Assembly (NCBI GenBank): GCA_021234155.1
Contig: JAJEKV010000058.1
Span: forward strand, 135,814 to 199,813
DNA: 64,000 nucleotides
Direction of reading: 5' to 3'
Source: Isoetes taiwanensis
Taxonomy: Eukaryota > Streptophyta > Lycopodiopsida > Isoetales > Isoetaceae
Shown: positions 11,640 to 21,334 of the stretch, in pieces
Position numbering within the stretch: position 1 is the stretch's first letter
Layout of the letters: the number at the start of each line of letters is the position of its first letter
The notes under the pieces: generated by a model
Databases searched by the model: none
Told to the model about the DNA's origin: nothing
What the model saw: the letters and a program-made list of their open reading frames with translations, nothing else
Program-made: the position numbers and the translations under genes

Positions 11640-13100
11640 ATCATATATGCTTGCATTACAAAAGTCTCAGCGGTCTTGGCCGAGGAACCTGTCTACCAAT
11701 AATCTCGAGCAATGAGTTCGATCTTGCTTGGCCAATCCAAAATATGGCGGCGAGAGGAGAATCATATGGTACGCAAAACTTAAGGGGAATCGAGAGAAGT
11801 CCATCCGCGAAATAAGTAGTCTTGAGCTCATAATGATCCCATTCCAGCGCGCATTTCTTTGGAAGATGATGTTGAGCCAAGATGTGAAATACATCATAAT
11901 AAAGGATTAAAAAGAAGAGATGCTTTCAGTAGGACTCCAACAAGGATGTATCGCCCGAGTGTCTCTCGAGATAAGATGATGGTATAAAGTGAGAAATGTG
12001 TCGGGTCCTAGAATAACTGTGATTGTTGATCAAATCTTTAGCTCCCACGCCTTAGGTTTGAAATAGAATCTATGAGGAAAGGACATGGTTTCCCTTCAAG
12101 TGTGTCGGTAAATTTGATGATAAAATCATAAAAGGGGATACTTTGTGTATGCCATGAGCACAGCTGACGATTAAGAACTTCGAAGCGGTGAAAATATTCA
12201 GGGTTAAGCATTAGATTAAAATTACATAGTCACCTTCATAGAAAAAATTAGTGGCTATTAATGTCTAAATGGCGATTTTCTAGAGAGGGTCTAGACAATT
12301 TTTAAATGAGAATTTAATGAAGGGAGAATTCTTTTAAAAAATAAAAAATAGCCATAATTAAAACCATTACTACATTATTTTGTTTAAGGATTAGCCAAAC
12401 TATTTTCCCCTTTTCCTTAAAGAAAAGGGATTGGCCTCTTTTATATTACAATTTTTATTTTACTAGGTAAGTTAATAGCCAAACAAATATGAATTTTATT
12501 ATAGACTTTTATACATCCCCACACATCATCAGTGATAATAGTTTTCAAACTATGAATTTCTATTACATATACCACATGCATCTTCAAAAATTGTAAGGGA
12601 TGGCCAATATCTCTCTAGATAGCGAGTTGGTTGCATAACATCTTCCTTCAAGGGTTAGGGAATAAGTGCAATTTGATCCTTATAGAAATTAATTACGTGA
12701 ATGTAGTTCAAACTAGGATGTTACATAAGCTGTATATTTGTGAGATTACGATTTAAAAGTTTTTTTAATATTATTGTATGTTCTTTTAATTGTTGTTATT
12801 ATTTGTAATTGTATTACAATATATCTAAAACTCTGAGAATTTAATTTACATTTTTGCTTTTCGATTAGGAAAAAATAGCCAAGTGAAAGTCTATAGTACA
12901 TAAATCAAAGAGTTTTGCCAAGTCCAAATACATATAAATGTAATAATAATATAGCGGCAAACATACTATCATAAAATACTATAAAATTTTAAAAAAGTAA
13001 GCCAAATCATTTTTACATGAAAAATATATAGTGTGCTTAATTTTTTCTAGTCACCTTATGAGAACCTTCAAGAGGAAATAAATTAAGCCACTCTTGAAAG
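11640..13100 (-). other. 3' portion of the family II element, no integrase recognised
   Basis: Integrase is expected here but I find none of its landmarks (H2C2 finger, DDE blocks, GPY/F, chromodomain). The stretch from 12,300 to 13,050 is strongly AT-rich and looks like inserted or unrelated sequence. Integrase has therefore been deleted, replaced, or decayed past recognition by eye. At 13,085-13,130 the - strand reads KELLVIADSFK, which is the end of RNase H. Confidence 0.4.
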
Positions 13101-13560
13101 AGTCAGCGATCACCAAAAGTTCTTTATTGTAAATAAGATAGTTGATCTCAACTGACCTAAAACTTTTAAAGGAATGATAAGTCAGTGCGACTCATGATCC
13201 TCTCCCTCTTGGGATAAGATGCTGCGAGCAAAATTTGATACATCAACCCGAGGAATATGAGGCCATGAAAAATCACGGTGTGCAGAGCAGTCTTTGGCTG
13301 TAAAGGCATGCTTCAAAGTGATGAATATTTGTTCTGCTTCAATTGTGTCCACTAAAGGGACATCCTTCTTGGTGAGACATAATGAAAGGCAAGATAATCT
13401 CAGAATAGTTTCTTGATGAAGCTGGCAAGCAAAAGAGGTGTAAAACCAAAAACCCAGCATCGTCTTTAATTGAGGAAGGTGTTTTCCCGATCCAAGAAGC
13501 TGTGCTAACCTTCTCTAGATTGCATGGAAACACCCTGAGGGTCTGGCCTTGATAGCCAAG
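13085..13560 (-). pseudogene. RNase H domain of the family II element
   Basis: Reading down the - strand from 13,560, CNLEKVSTASWIGKTPSSIKD is followed by GF..FACQ and ETILRL, then LTKKDVPLV, EAEQIFITLKHAFTAK and VDVSNFARSILSQEGEDH. This matches the RT-RNase H connection and N-terminus of gypsy elements, where 'fLGftnfYRkFI', 'LTkKdvpF.W' and 'aFe.LK.aft.aPvL' precede 'rvDASnfalGavLsQ'. At least two frame changes are needed. It lies immediately downstream of RT, as in normal pol order. Confidence 0.8.
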
Positions 13561-13619
13561 AAACTCAACATTATTTTGCTTTCAAGATTGGCCTTCTCAC
13601 AGCAGCTTGGCGTAAAGTT

Positions 13620-14205
13620 CATGTTCAGGAAACCATTGAAGGACCTTTCGAACATGTTTTTAATGCTGCGCCAAAATCTTGAATAAACCAAAATATGATC
13701 AGATAGATGATCACGAAGATCAAAAACTCGAAAAATATCTGAAGTAGCCATGTGTTTGGAGCATTAGTAAGGCGAAGGCGGTGGCCGATATACTCGGGAA
13801 AATGACCATGCTCGAGGATTCGAAAGGTTATCTTCCACTCATCACCTTCACGATCGAATAAAATTATATAGGCGGCACCTTGTAGATTGATTTTGGTAAA
13901 GTATCGCGCACCTTGTTTGTCACTCAAGTAACTATGGAATGTCCGGAGGAGGATATTGATTATGCCGCGATGATCTTGTTGAGGCCTTTGATAATCCACA
14001 ACCAAGCTGCAAGCGGCTCTTCTTCAAAAAAAGAGGATACTTGGCTCCTACGGGTGTGCGGGAATGTCGGATAAATCGATGCAAGATTCTCCTCGAAGTA
14101 GGTCCACAAAATCTCAATTACATTTGGCGATAAATAGATAGAGACCCATATGGGTGGAGTTATGCGCTAGGCGAAGATCAATAGAGGCCGATCATAGGCA
14201 GCGTT
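13620..14205 (-). pseudogene. Reverse transcriptase core of the family II element
   Basis: It would copy element RNA into DNA. Visible blocks are FIRHSRTPVGA (about 14,060), VDYQRPQQ (about 13,995; normally VDYRGLN), GARYFTKINLQGA (about 13,890), EGDEWKITFR (about 13,840), GHFPEYI (about 13,795) and LTNAP (about 13,765). The catalytic YxDD box reads YLII (about 13,695), so the two aspartates are lost. The frame from 13,625 to 14,005 is open for 126 codons despite that. The N-terminal connection of RT lies on the other side of the insert, at 15,450-15,600. Confidence 0.85.
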
Positions 14206-15435
14206 AGGGGAAATTTTTAGGAAGCCTATATATTGCTATTGTCGGGTGAACAAAATCAGTCCTATGTGGCAATCCAGCCAGTTCACGTGCCCAGATTTTT
14301 TGCACCATTTTAGGATTCTCTGCTTTCCGGAAGAGCGGTGGGCGATCGCGCACATTCTTAGGGGATTTTCACAAGAATGCATTTTCTCTAGGCACCATGC
14401 CATGTCCTTTAAGAATCATTTTCAAGAGTTATACTTTTGAGATCGTCTCAAAGGCAAGTACTTATGTTCTTTTTGAACCGTCTTTGTGGGTTTCTTCTTG
14501 ATCTCTTTTTTGTTTTAGATGGTGGATTCGCGAACATCATCTCTGACAACTAAGGTAAAGAAAAATCTTGTACTTGCTTCATTTCTTAGGCTTTTAGCTT
14601 TACTCTTTTATGGGAGTTCCATTATTGCGAGCTTTGTTCTTACTGGGTCGATGCATGTATATTTCATATTTATTAAATTGTGCATTTTGAGAAACTTGTT
14701 GGATAGTATTTACAAAGAAATATCCCATTTGAATGCCCGTTTCTTAAAGAGTTCTAGATTTTGGGCTATGATTCGTCTTACAAATCTAGCTTTCTATTTT
14801 GACTTGAAGTTTTGCAGATCTAACTTTTCCATTATCTTTTTCAAGATTTTTGTACACATCCAAAACGTTGCTTTACTAGGTTGGATTTAGTTAAGGAAAA
14901 ATAATGTGTCCATTTGTTTTTGCAAGTTTAGAAATAGCCACCATAGTCGAGCAGATACAAAAAAATAACTTGAGATCCTGCATCCTCTTGTTATCCTTGC
15001 ATGGAAAAAGATTACAATCTTTTTATTTTTGTCGTTGAATATAGAGATCGATCCTATCCTTTTCTTCTAAAAAATGGTCTGCTCCTGGTTTTTTGAAACA
15101 GTGTTTTATTCAAATTGGATCTCTTTAAAATAAGGTTTTACTTCTGCTTTTTTATCGCAATGTCCATTGTCTAATCTTGTTACATGTTGGGAATAGTTTG
15201 ATGTTATTGGTGTTCAAATTGGCATACTCTAATTTAGCTTGTATTTTAAATTATGTATAATTTGCTTTTGAGTATGACAGTACAAGTAAAAATGCTGGAA
15301 CATGTTCCCCAATACTGGAACCCGCTAATGAAAAAATTATACGAATTGTAGTGCACGTTCTGGTTTGAATATTAGGTTTAAGAAGCTTCCGGATGAATCT
15401 TATAAATTCTGAATGCTCTGAAACTCAATAGGAAT
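14205..15435. mobile_element. Unclassified ~1.2-kb insert splitting the family II reverse transcriptase
   Basis: The RT reading stops after an EHRPCDGK-type block at about 15,450 and resumes with PPMG..L at about 14,165. These two pieces are normally about ten residues apart, so about 1.2 kb is foreign. The insert is AT-rich. I see no clear terminal inverted repeat, although both borders carry a similar direct block of the type GGAA-TTTTT-AGGAA. On its + strand is an open frame of 123 codons (14,519-14,890). It could be a non-autonomous transposon or a solo fragment. Confidence 0.45.
14519..14890 (+). CDS. Hypothetical 123-residue hydrophobic protein inside the RT insert
   Basis: An open frame of 123 codons begins with ATG at 14,519. 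It is rich in Phe, Leu, Ile and Ser. Two hydrophobic segments can be seen, at about residues 20-60 and residues 98-121, with a few basic residues between. No known family is recognisable. It sits alone in an insert within a dead retrotransposon and has AT-rich codon use like its surroundings, so chance is a fair alternative. Confidence 0.2.
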   Translation: MVDSRTSSLTTKVKKNLVLASFLRLLALLFYGSSIIASFVLTGSMHVYFIFIKLCILRNLLDSIYKEISHLNARFLKSSRFWAMIRLTNLAFYFDLKFCRSNFSIIFFKIFVHIQNVALLGWI

Positions 15436-15439
15436 TTTT

Positions 15440-15680
15440 TCTAGAAGGGAAAAAAAGTTTTTCCATCACAGGGACGATGCTCAAGAAGCTTACTGGTTTT
15501 GATCTTATCAAAAACATTGCTAAAATCCTTGTACTTATCAGGAAGGACAGGAGAGACATTACTGAAGTACTGTTGAAGGATGACTTGGATTGCAAATCTT
15601 TGAATAGGGATCGCCCCCCGCCTGCGGATGCGATAGAATTTGTAAAGAGAGAGATATTTGGAATCACAATTTGAGGGCAT
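15440..15680 (-). pseudogene. RT N-terminal connection of the family II element
   Basis: The - strand reads LPDKYKDFSNVFDKIKTSKL and then EHRPCDGK. In plant chromoviruses 'LP.kY.dFadvFdk..a..LPehRpyDc.I' marks the border between protease linker and RT. One frame (15,441-15,680) stays open for 79 codons. The reading breaks at about 15,435 where the insert begins. Confidence 0.75.
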
Positions 15681-15689
15681 GAAGAGGCC

Positions 15690-16350
15690 TCTAAGGAAGC
15701 AAGAGCAGGAATAGGAGCAGGAACAAGATCAAGGGCAGGAATCGGAGCAAGAACTGAAGCTGGGACATCGTCTAGACCATGGTCAGAATCTGAGACATGA
15801 ACTGGAGTAGAGACAAGAGCCAAATCAGGATGTGGAGCAGAAACAAGAAAAACAAGGACGGAATTAGGAGCCTACAATACTGCATGGACTGAAGTAGATA
15901 TTGGTGTAGAGGCATGAACTGCGGATGAACTAGAACTAGGGCTAGAACCAGCAAATCGAAAAGATCTAGAGCACCAATCAATTTGTAGCTTATGCAACTC
16001 GAGGAGCCAAGGAGGAAGACCCAAGACTCTGCCCGTGCACGTGGCCAAGAATGAGATTGAATGGCTTGCTCAACAAGCTTCCTCCGAACAAACTTCGAAG
16101 GTAGCGGTACGTGCGTATTTGTACCTGAAGAGATTTCCGCATACATCAACCACCAGCGAGTTGTGATGCTTGACCACAGCTACAGAGATAGGCGTGCTTA
16201 TTAGCGAGACACATTATCCATAAATGGGCATCCGCCACTATCAGAGATTCGCGACAATGCCTCTATCCTTCAACCTCGACTCCAAGGTAATAGAGATAAA
16301 AGAGTATTTAAGTGATCTTGTCAAAGATAAGACCTTCATCACATGGCGGA
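15690..16350 (-). pseudogene. Protease remnant and low-complexity linker of the family II element
   Basis: Around 16,240 the - strand can be read as DSG followed by a hydrophobic stretch, in the position where the aspartic protease active site is expected. The support is thin. From about 15,970 to 15,690 the frame is a Pro/Ala/Val/Ser-rich linker with repeated APIPA and VPA units. It is encoded by near-repeats of a GAGCAGGAA-type motif on the + strand. The linker is unusually long and repetitive for the interval between protease and RT. Confidence 0.45.
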
Positions 16351-16429
16351 GGAGTTAGGAGATATCCCGGACATTAAAACCGAGACTCCTACTACTCGGG
16401 CCGGGACTCGGCAATTTGATTATATGAGA

Positions 16430-17660
16430 ACATCCACAAGCAATATGGCCAACCCCTCCACAATAAAGGCAGAGAATTAGCCTCTCGGCATTGCTTCGTC
16501 CAAAATTTGTAGACAAAGAGACCCTTGATACATGATCAATTTGCGTAGGCAAGGCCAACTGATTCGAGAATTACTGCGGGTGGTGCAAAGCTGTTGTAAT
16601 TCTTGGAGCTTAGGAAAGTAGAGAAGCCGAGGCGGGGTTTCTCTTTCTTGCCCTACGCTTAAAAGGCGGTTATCATAACAAGCACCAAACCTTATAAGCT
16701 TCATCAAAGATTCTAGGATCCTCCATTAGGGATTTTTGAAAGGATCATAAAGGCCTTCCCTAAGAACCTCTTGACTAAATATGAACCAATCAGGAAAATA
16801 GAGGCGGTAATCCGATTGACCAAAGCGATTTTATAACTAACTCAACTGGATCACATTTTCTAGCATAAGTGTTGATAGAAAAGTTCAAATGAGCTGTTGT
16901 TTGATGCAATAGATGAATCTCATTGAGATCTTTCCAACCTTAGATTAGTTTGCATATCTTTTAGCCAAGTAGGATGGCAAAATGGTAAAACACTTTATTT
17001 TTAGGTTTGACAATCATAAGTGGGTTAAGAGCCAATATTGCAAAGCACCTAAGATGGAAAGATCTCAACGAAGATCTATCAATACGTCACTTGGACTATC
17101 ATGAATATACAGAAAATGTGATCAGGTGGATCTCTTTGATTCTTGACTGGACTATCGAAGTTTACGATTGGTAGTTCGACTCTCATTGGCAGTTGGCATG
17201 TTTCCAGAGGCCACTATCTCAAAACCCTGATAGTTAATAAGATATCCTTTATATCCTCCACGGGCCCTCTTGAAAACATTCGTAGCATCTTCCCAATTTG
17301 TGTCTATTGTCTGTCGAAACTTCGAAGCATAAAGCTGAAGCCGGACGAGAACCTTGCACGAGGTTGCCCAGCTTGAATTATACTATGCGGTGCCCGATTG
17401 GTGTCTCCAAAACATACCTCGAGTTCGGTAGTAAATGTAGCATAATTTGCAACTTTCGGGGGCCTCTTTTCTTTAGTAAGGGGAGCAAACCAACTCAAGG
17501 CTAGCCGGAAAGAAGCGGAGCCGACTAGTTAGAACTTCTATTCCGTCGGTGGGGTACACGAGGGTGGAGCGAATAATGAGCCAAATCTGATTCAAAAGAA
17601 ACACGGGCTTGAGTCTAGCCATCAAACTTTTTGAACAGAATTAATCTTAGAGCAGGCTCG
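16430..17660 (-). pseudogene. Gag of the family II element, with intact CCHC zinc knuckle
   Basis: Gag forms the particle and binds RNA. Reading down the - strand, FLNQIWLIIR and YPTDG (about 17,600) are followed by LSWFAPL (about 17,490), NYATFTTELEVCFGDTNRA (about 17,460-17,400) and, after the foldback insert, DELIRFGACYDNRL (about 16,700). The zinc knuckle CLYCGGVGHIACGC is at 16,430-16,471 with all four ligands in CX2CX4HX4C spacing. The blocks match retrotransposon gag of plant chromoviruses. Frames change several times and a foldback element at 16,840-17,130 splits the domain. Confidence 0.85.
16840..17130. mobile_element. Foldback (MITE-like) inverted repeat inserted in gag
   Basis: Two imperfect arms of about 140 bases face each other around position 16,985. 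The left arm contains CTGGATCACATTTTCT (16,846) and TTGAGATCTTTCCAACCTTAG (about 16,923). The right arm contains the reverse complements of CTGATCACATTTTCT (17,111-17,125) and TTGAGATCTTTCCATCTTAG (about 17,050-17,075). It lies exactly where the gag reading is interrupted. No coding capacity is apparent. Confidence 0.65.
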
Positions 17661-17867
17661 ATGACCCCTTCCGGAGCTAGAGGTGACCCATGAAGCTACT
17701 CGTTAGGGGGAGTTACTGTTAATCCCAAGCTGCAACTGCTGGCATACTTGAACAAGTTCTTGGACCTGTAATAAGGATGAAATCTCTATGATGACAGAAC
17801 CGCAATATGAATAAAAAGAAATGCTTAGGTTGAGCGGGCAAGAACGAGTGGGGATTCGGTTCAAAGC

Positions 17868-18290
17868 TGTCATGAACCCTCTGTGAAAACAGTAAAATAC
17901 TTGGAAAATACACAAGAAATCTGAGGAGAATATGCCAAGATCAGCGAATAATCTAATGAACAAGAATCAAAGAGTACACACAATGGTTGGTAAAAGAGTA
18001 GGAACTGCGAGACGGATGCACAGAACAAGGCATTGAAACAAAGTACTTGTAAAGGAAGGAGGTCGTTCTTATATATCTAGGCTAGCAGTCGATTTTCCTC
18101 AATGGATGAGATCATGCCGGTAGCATGCATGTAGATTCTAGAATATTCTAAGAACGCCGAAAATAGCCCCCATATAGAGAAAAGACATGAGGGGAATGTC
18201 TTCAACAAGTATTGTTAAGTATTTGCAAAGGTGTAATGATTTACAGCGCTAGAAGGTGCAAGTTCAACTCTATCTTGTTACCTTTTTACA
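17868..18290 (-). repeat. 5' LTR of the family II element
   Basis: This is the partner of 11,156-11,633. On the - strand it carries TGTTGAAGACATTCC, TTCTAGAAT, ACATGCATG, a TATATAAG box (+ strand 18,069-18,079), GATTCTTGTTCAT, and ends GGGTTCATGACA at 17,868. The following bases (GCTTTGAACCGAATCC on the - strand) hold the expected primer-binding position. I do not recognise a methionine-tRNA type site there. The outer start is uncertain, with a candidate TGTAAAAAGG at 18,290. Confidence 0.7.
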
Positions 18291-18395
18291 TCTGTGTGAC
18301 CATATAGATCTGAGATATAATGTTAAATTGTAATCTACGAGATATCCATTATGGTCGTCTATTAATCCTCGGTGATTCATATACATGCACTATTC

Positions 18396-18556
18396 GATGT
18401 TCATGATCTAGAGTGCCTGAAAGTTATTAGGGAGGGATGTCCTTCAAGTGACTCACATACATTCTGTTGTTCATGATCTAGGGTGCCTGAAAGATATTAG
18501 GGATACATTCCGTTGTTCATGATCTAGGGTGTCTGAAAGATATTAGGGAGGAATGT
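18396..18556 (+). repeat. Three-copy short tandem repeat
   Basis: The block TTGTTCATGATCTAGGGTG, CTGAAAGATATTAGGGA occurs three times, starting at about 18,396, 18,464 and 18,511. The spacing is unequal (68 and 47 bases). Copies differ by a few bases. It lies just outside the family II 5' LTR. Confidence 0.7.
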
Positions 18557-19810
18557 CTGATATATGATGTTAAGAATAATGAGCTATCAATAGCTCATGC
18601 AAAATGGCACATGTGATCTTTATTATGACAGCTATGATGTCAGACGAGGAATATGATAATTCTAAGGCCAAGGGTGCCAATAGCAGTTCATAAGAATGTT
18701 TTCTTCTAGATACCCCAAACTTAACAACAGTATTCTTTCATATGGATCAAGATCTGGATCATGAAGATGAGTCAGAAAAGGATGAGAATCGGGACCCTCT
18801 TCTAAGTGGTGAAATCAAGTATCAGCTACTAACTAAGGAGAAGGGTCCCTTAAATAAAAATGGTTTCCCCCGTCTATGGCTGCTTACCTCATCTCGGCTT
18901 TTGCTCCAATTGACACAACGCGCTTGGAGCTTCATGTCGGAGGCTATATTTCCTGAGAGGCTCTAATGCATGTTAGAAGATGTCACAATTTTATGAGTGA
19001 TAAATAGGCAAAAGACTTTCTTGAACCATTCCTCTTGCATGTACTTGCCAAATCTCCTAAAGGCCCTTATGAAAATCTGAAATCTTCAGTAATCAAAAGC
19101 CTTCTGGACTTGTCAAACTCCAAAATGGATGATGGATCTAGTGAGGGACCTAGTAATTGGTAGCCTGATAAGGAAACTATTGTGCAATTGGCTGCTAAAC
19201 TGGTTATTCAAAGTCATGTTATAATGCAGAACATGGGGGATATCTTTGCCTCCCTTGCGGGCGGTGCTCCTTATAACAGATTCACGGATAAACAAGGATT
19301 TAATTGATAAGGCAATCGAGAGAAATAGGATCAGTGATAATGCGAACGACTCTAGTGATTCCCAGGTTTGTCAAATCAACACTAAAAATAATCAATGCGT
19401 GAAGGGCAACAAAGAGACTAGAAGAAGGATGGGGATGGGATATAAGCCGAAGGGAGAATAGCCCGGCTGACAATAACAACAAAACTAAAGATGAAAGGTA
19501 TAGTAGCTTAGCAGCTTATACATTCATTTACCTAATAATAATGAGGGCTGTTTCCGCATAGTTGTGCCAGTATTGTTAAGCCTTGCGGATGAAATCGTGC
19601 AGTGATTTAGTTTATCTTCAATCTCAAATTAAGTGCGCCAAAAGCGTGCTTTAATTATATTTCATTGTCGGACTAAATCGAAGCTGGCGGTCCGATTAAA
19701 CCTTATAACGTAAAGTAAATCGTAATGCAGGCATTTGCGTTGTTGCAATGTATGATATAAGGGTGTGTTTGCTTATCATGTTTTACTGACTGGATAACAT
19801 GTTTGATGTT
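18557..19810. other. Unassigned region upstream of the FCP1-like pseudogene
   Basis: A + strand frame at 18,742-18,966 (74 codons) begins with an acidic stretch (MDQDLDHEDESEKDENRDP). Further open stretches occur at 19,246-19,461. None is recognisable. The sequence just before 19,812 looks like the end of a plant intron: CTGAC at about 19,785 and TTTCAG at 19,808-19,813. The upstream pieces could therefore be exons or intron of the same decayed gene, but nothing shows this directly. Confidence 0.3.
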
Positions 19811-19811
19811 T

Positions 19812-20290
19812 CAGCTTCCTTTGCGTTTCCAATAAGGTTGTGGTATTCGACCTAAACGGAGTTCTTTGTAAGACTTTTGAAAATAAAAGAGTAGCTCGAA
19901 TCGGTTCACGGACACCGGTGGAGTCAAAATTCCAAAAGTGGATCTAATGTCAGCGCGCAGAAGGAGATGCTAGATGAAGGATTTAGGTTATTTCCAGTTG
20001 GTATTTGGTCATCCATGGAACTCCAGAACATCAAGGATATTGTGGAGGCACAGGGGGAAATGGGTCAATATTGGTTGACCTTTTGGGATCAACACAAACG
20101 TGTGAAGTTCACTAATTCTAAAGATCCCACAGGCAATCCTATCTTCATCAAACACTAGAGCAACATGATGGACAAACTTGGTATATAAAATAAGAATGAT
20201 ATAATCATAGTGGATGATGATGCTCTCAAATGCTTCTAGAATCAAAAGCAGGCTCTAAATCTACCATCTTATGATCGAAATTTTTTTGCC
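19812..20290 (+). pseudogene. FCP1/NIF-type (HAD) phosphatase-like domain, degenerate
   Basis: After a plausible splice acceptor the frame reads NKVVVFDLNGVLCKTFENKR (from 19,835). It continues, after a stop, with FRLFPVGIWSSMELQNIKDI (19,980-20,035), FWDQHK (about 20,080), PTGNPIFIKH (about 20,130) and NDIIIVDDDALKC (about 20,195). This is the block order of the FCP1-homology domain: the DxDxT-like motif, G-x-W-[ST]-S, WDQ, and the late DD motif. In the wider family that domain dephosphorylates proteins such as the RNA polymerase II tail. As in many plant homologues, the first motif is DLNGV and lacks the second Asp. In-frame stops (TAA at about 19,949, TAG at about 20,156, TAA at about 20,188) make it a pseudogene unless the sequence has errors. 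Confidence 0.65.
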
Positions 20291-20319
20291 AGAGATGATT
20301 TTCCTGTCAAGTTTATGCC

Positions 20320-20320
<1 letters not shown>

Positions 20321-20416
<96 letters not shown>

Positions 20417-20447
20417 GTAGTAGTAGTAGTAATAATAAATAATGTAT
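20321..20447. repeat. (AAT)n microsatellite with an (AGT)n segment
   Basis: About 31 AAT units are followed by five AGT units and two more AAT units. It ends in AATAATGTATATTATCA. A shorter array at 30,405-30,433 has the same order of AAT, AGT, AAT and the same flank (AATGTATTATCA). Poly-Ile and poly-Tyr frames across it are not genes. Confidence 0.95.
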
Positions 20448-20449
20448 AT

Positions 20450-21330
20450 TATCAAGCCCTTAAGACCAGCAAGTCTGGGTATTTGTTTTCCCTTTACATA
20501 TTCACTTGTATTTGAGCCAATAATGATCTATGTGACTCCACTTTCTTGAAGTAACATCCTAGTTTTTAGGATCTAAGTCTAAAAGACTATAGAAATTACA
20601 ACAATTGTATTAGCCATAACTCACGGAGTTCCACATCATGACACATACTAGATATGCTCTCGTCTTCTATGTCTCCATTTGTACTTTCAGACAAATCACA
20701 CGTTTCACCTTGTGAGGATACCGGCCCATCTACCCACCTCGATCCCGGAAGCTTATGTGAGCTCATGTGATGCAGCGCTATGGTACGCTTCAAACGTGGA
20801 ATCCATTTCGAAGGTATGCTTGATCTGGAATATATCAACATTGGATTCACCTCCTTCATGTAATATGAATAATGCAGCTGCTATGGGGATGGCCGATTGT
20901 ATAAAATTGAATTCACACGGGAACTAGAAGGGAATAGTTGACATGGAACCACACCTTGTTAAATATGTAGAAAAACATAGATTGATCCTTTAAGTATGAT
21001 TGTTTTTTATGATATTCGTGTTATGTATCCACAATTTCGGGGTTCCAATTGCCTGCAATCTCTTATCGTCTTACATAGTATTTTCATCTCAATGCTCTTG
21101 GATCTTGATGTCATCTATTTTAGCAACTTGCCCTTTAATTTTGTATATTTCAATTCGTATCTAAGATGAAACATGGGAATTGCAATCTTATGTGATTTAT
21201 CAAGTCCCAAAAAGAGATTAAAAAAAAAATAAAAACTCCCTAGAAAAGAACCGTAGGTTGGCATGATTTTAGAGTTGACATATTAATGATGGTTTCTTAG
21301 TATCTATACCAACGGTAGACAACTCACGGC
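20450..21330. other. Stretch without recognisable genes
   Basis: Moderately AT-rich sequence between the (AAT)n array and a LINE tail. Short frames exist on both strands at 20,596-20,930 (82-87 codons) with no family signature. No repeat structure stands out. Confidence 0.4.
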
Positions 21331-21334
21331 TATC

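Larger units (their letters stand above)
11156..18290 (-). mobile_element. Ty3/gypsy LTR retrotransposon (family II, chromovirus-like), decayed and interrupted
   Basis: Two LTR copies in the same orientation flank, on the - strand in order, gag with a CCHC knuckle, a protease remnant with a low-complexity linker, RT and RNase H. The RT and gag sequences resemble plant chromoviruses: LPDKYKDFSNVFDK before RT, then FIRHSRTPVGA and LTNAP. Integrase and chromodomain were not found in the 13.1-11.6 kb segment. A foldback element sits in gag (16.84-17.13 kb) and a 1.2-kb insert in RT (14.2-15.4 kb). Frameshifts are frequent, so the element is dead. No target-site duplication was visible. Confidence 0.8.

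Noticed and set aside
18396-18556. CRISPR-like array
   Set aside because: Only three repeats with unequal spacing and no spacer logic, in an evident plant nuclear context.
20261-20515. Poly-Tyr and poly-Ile frames
   Set aside because: These are translations of the (AAT)n microsatellite.
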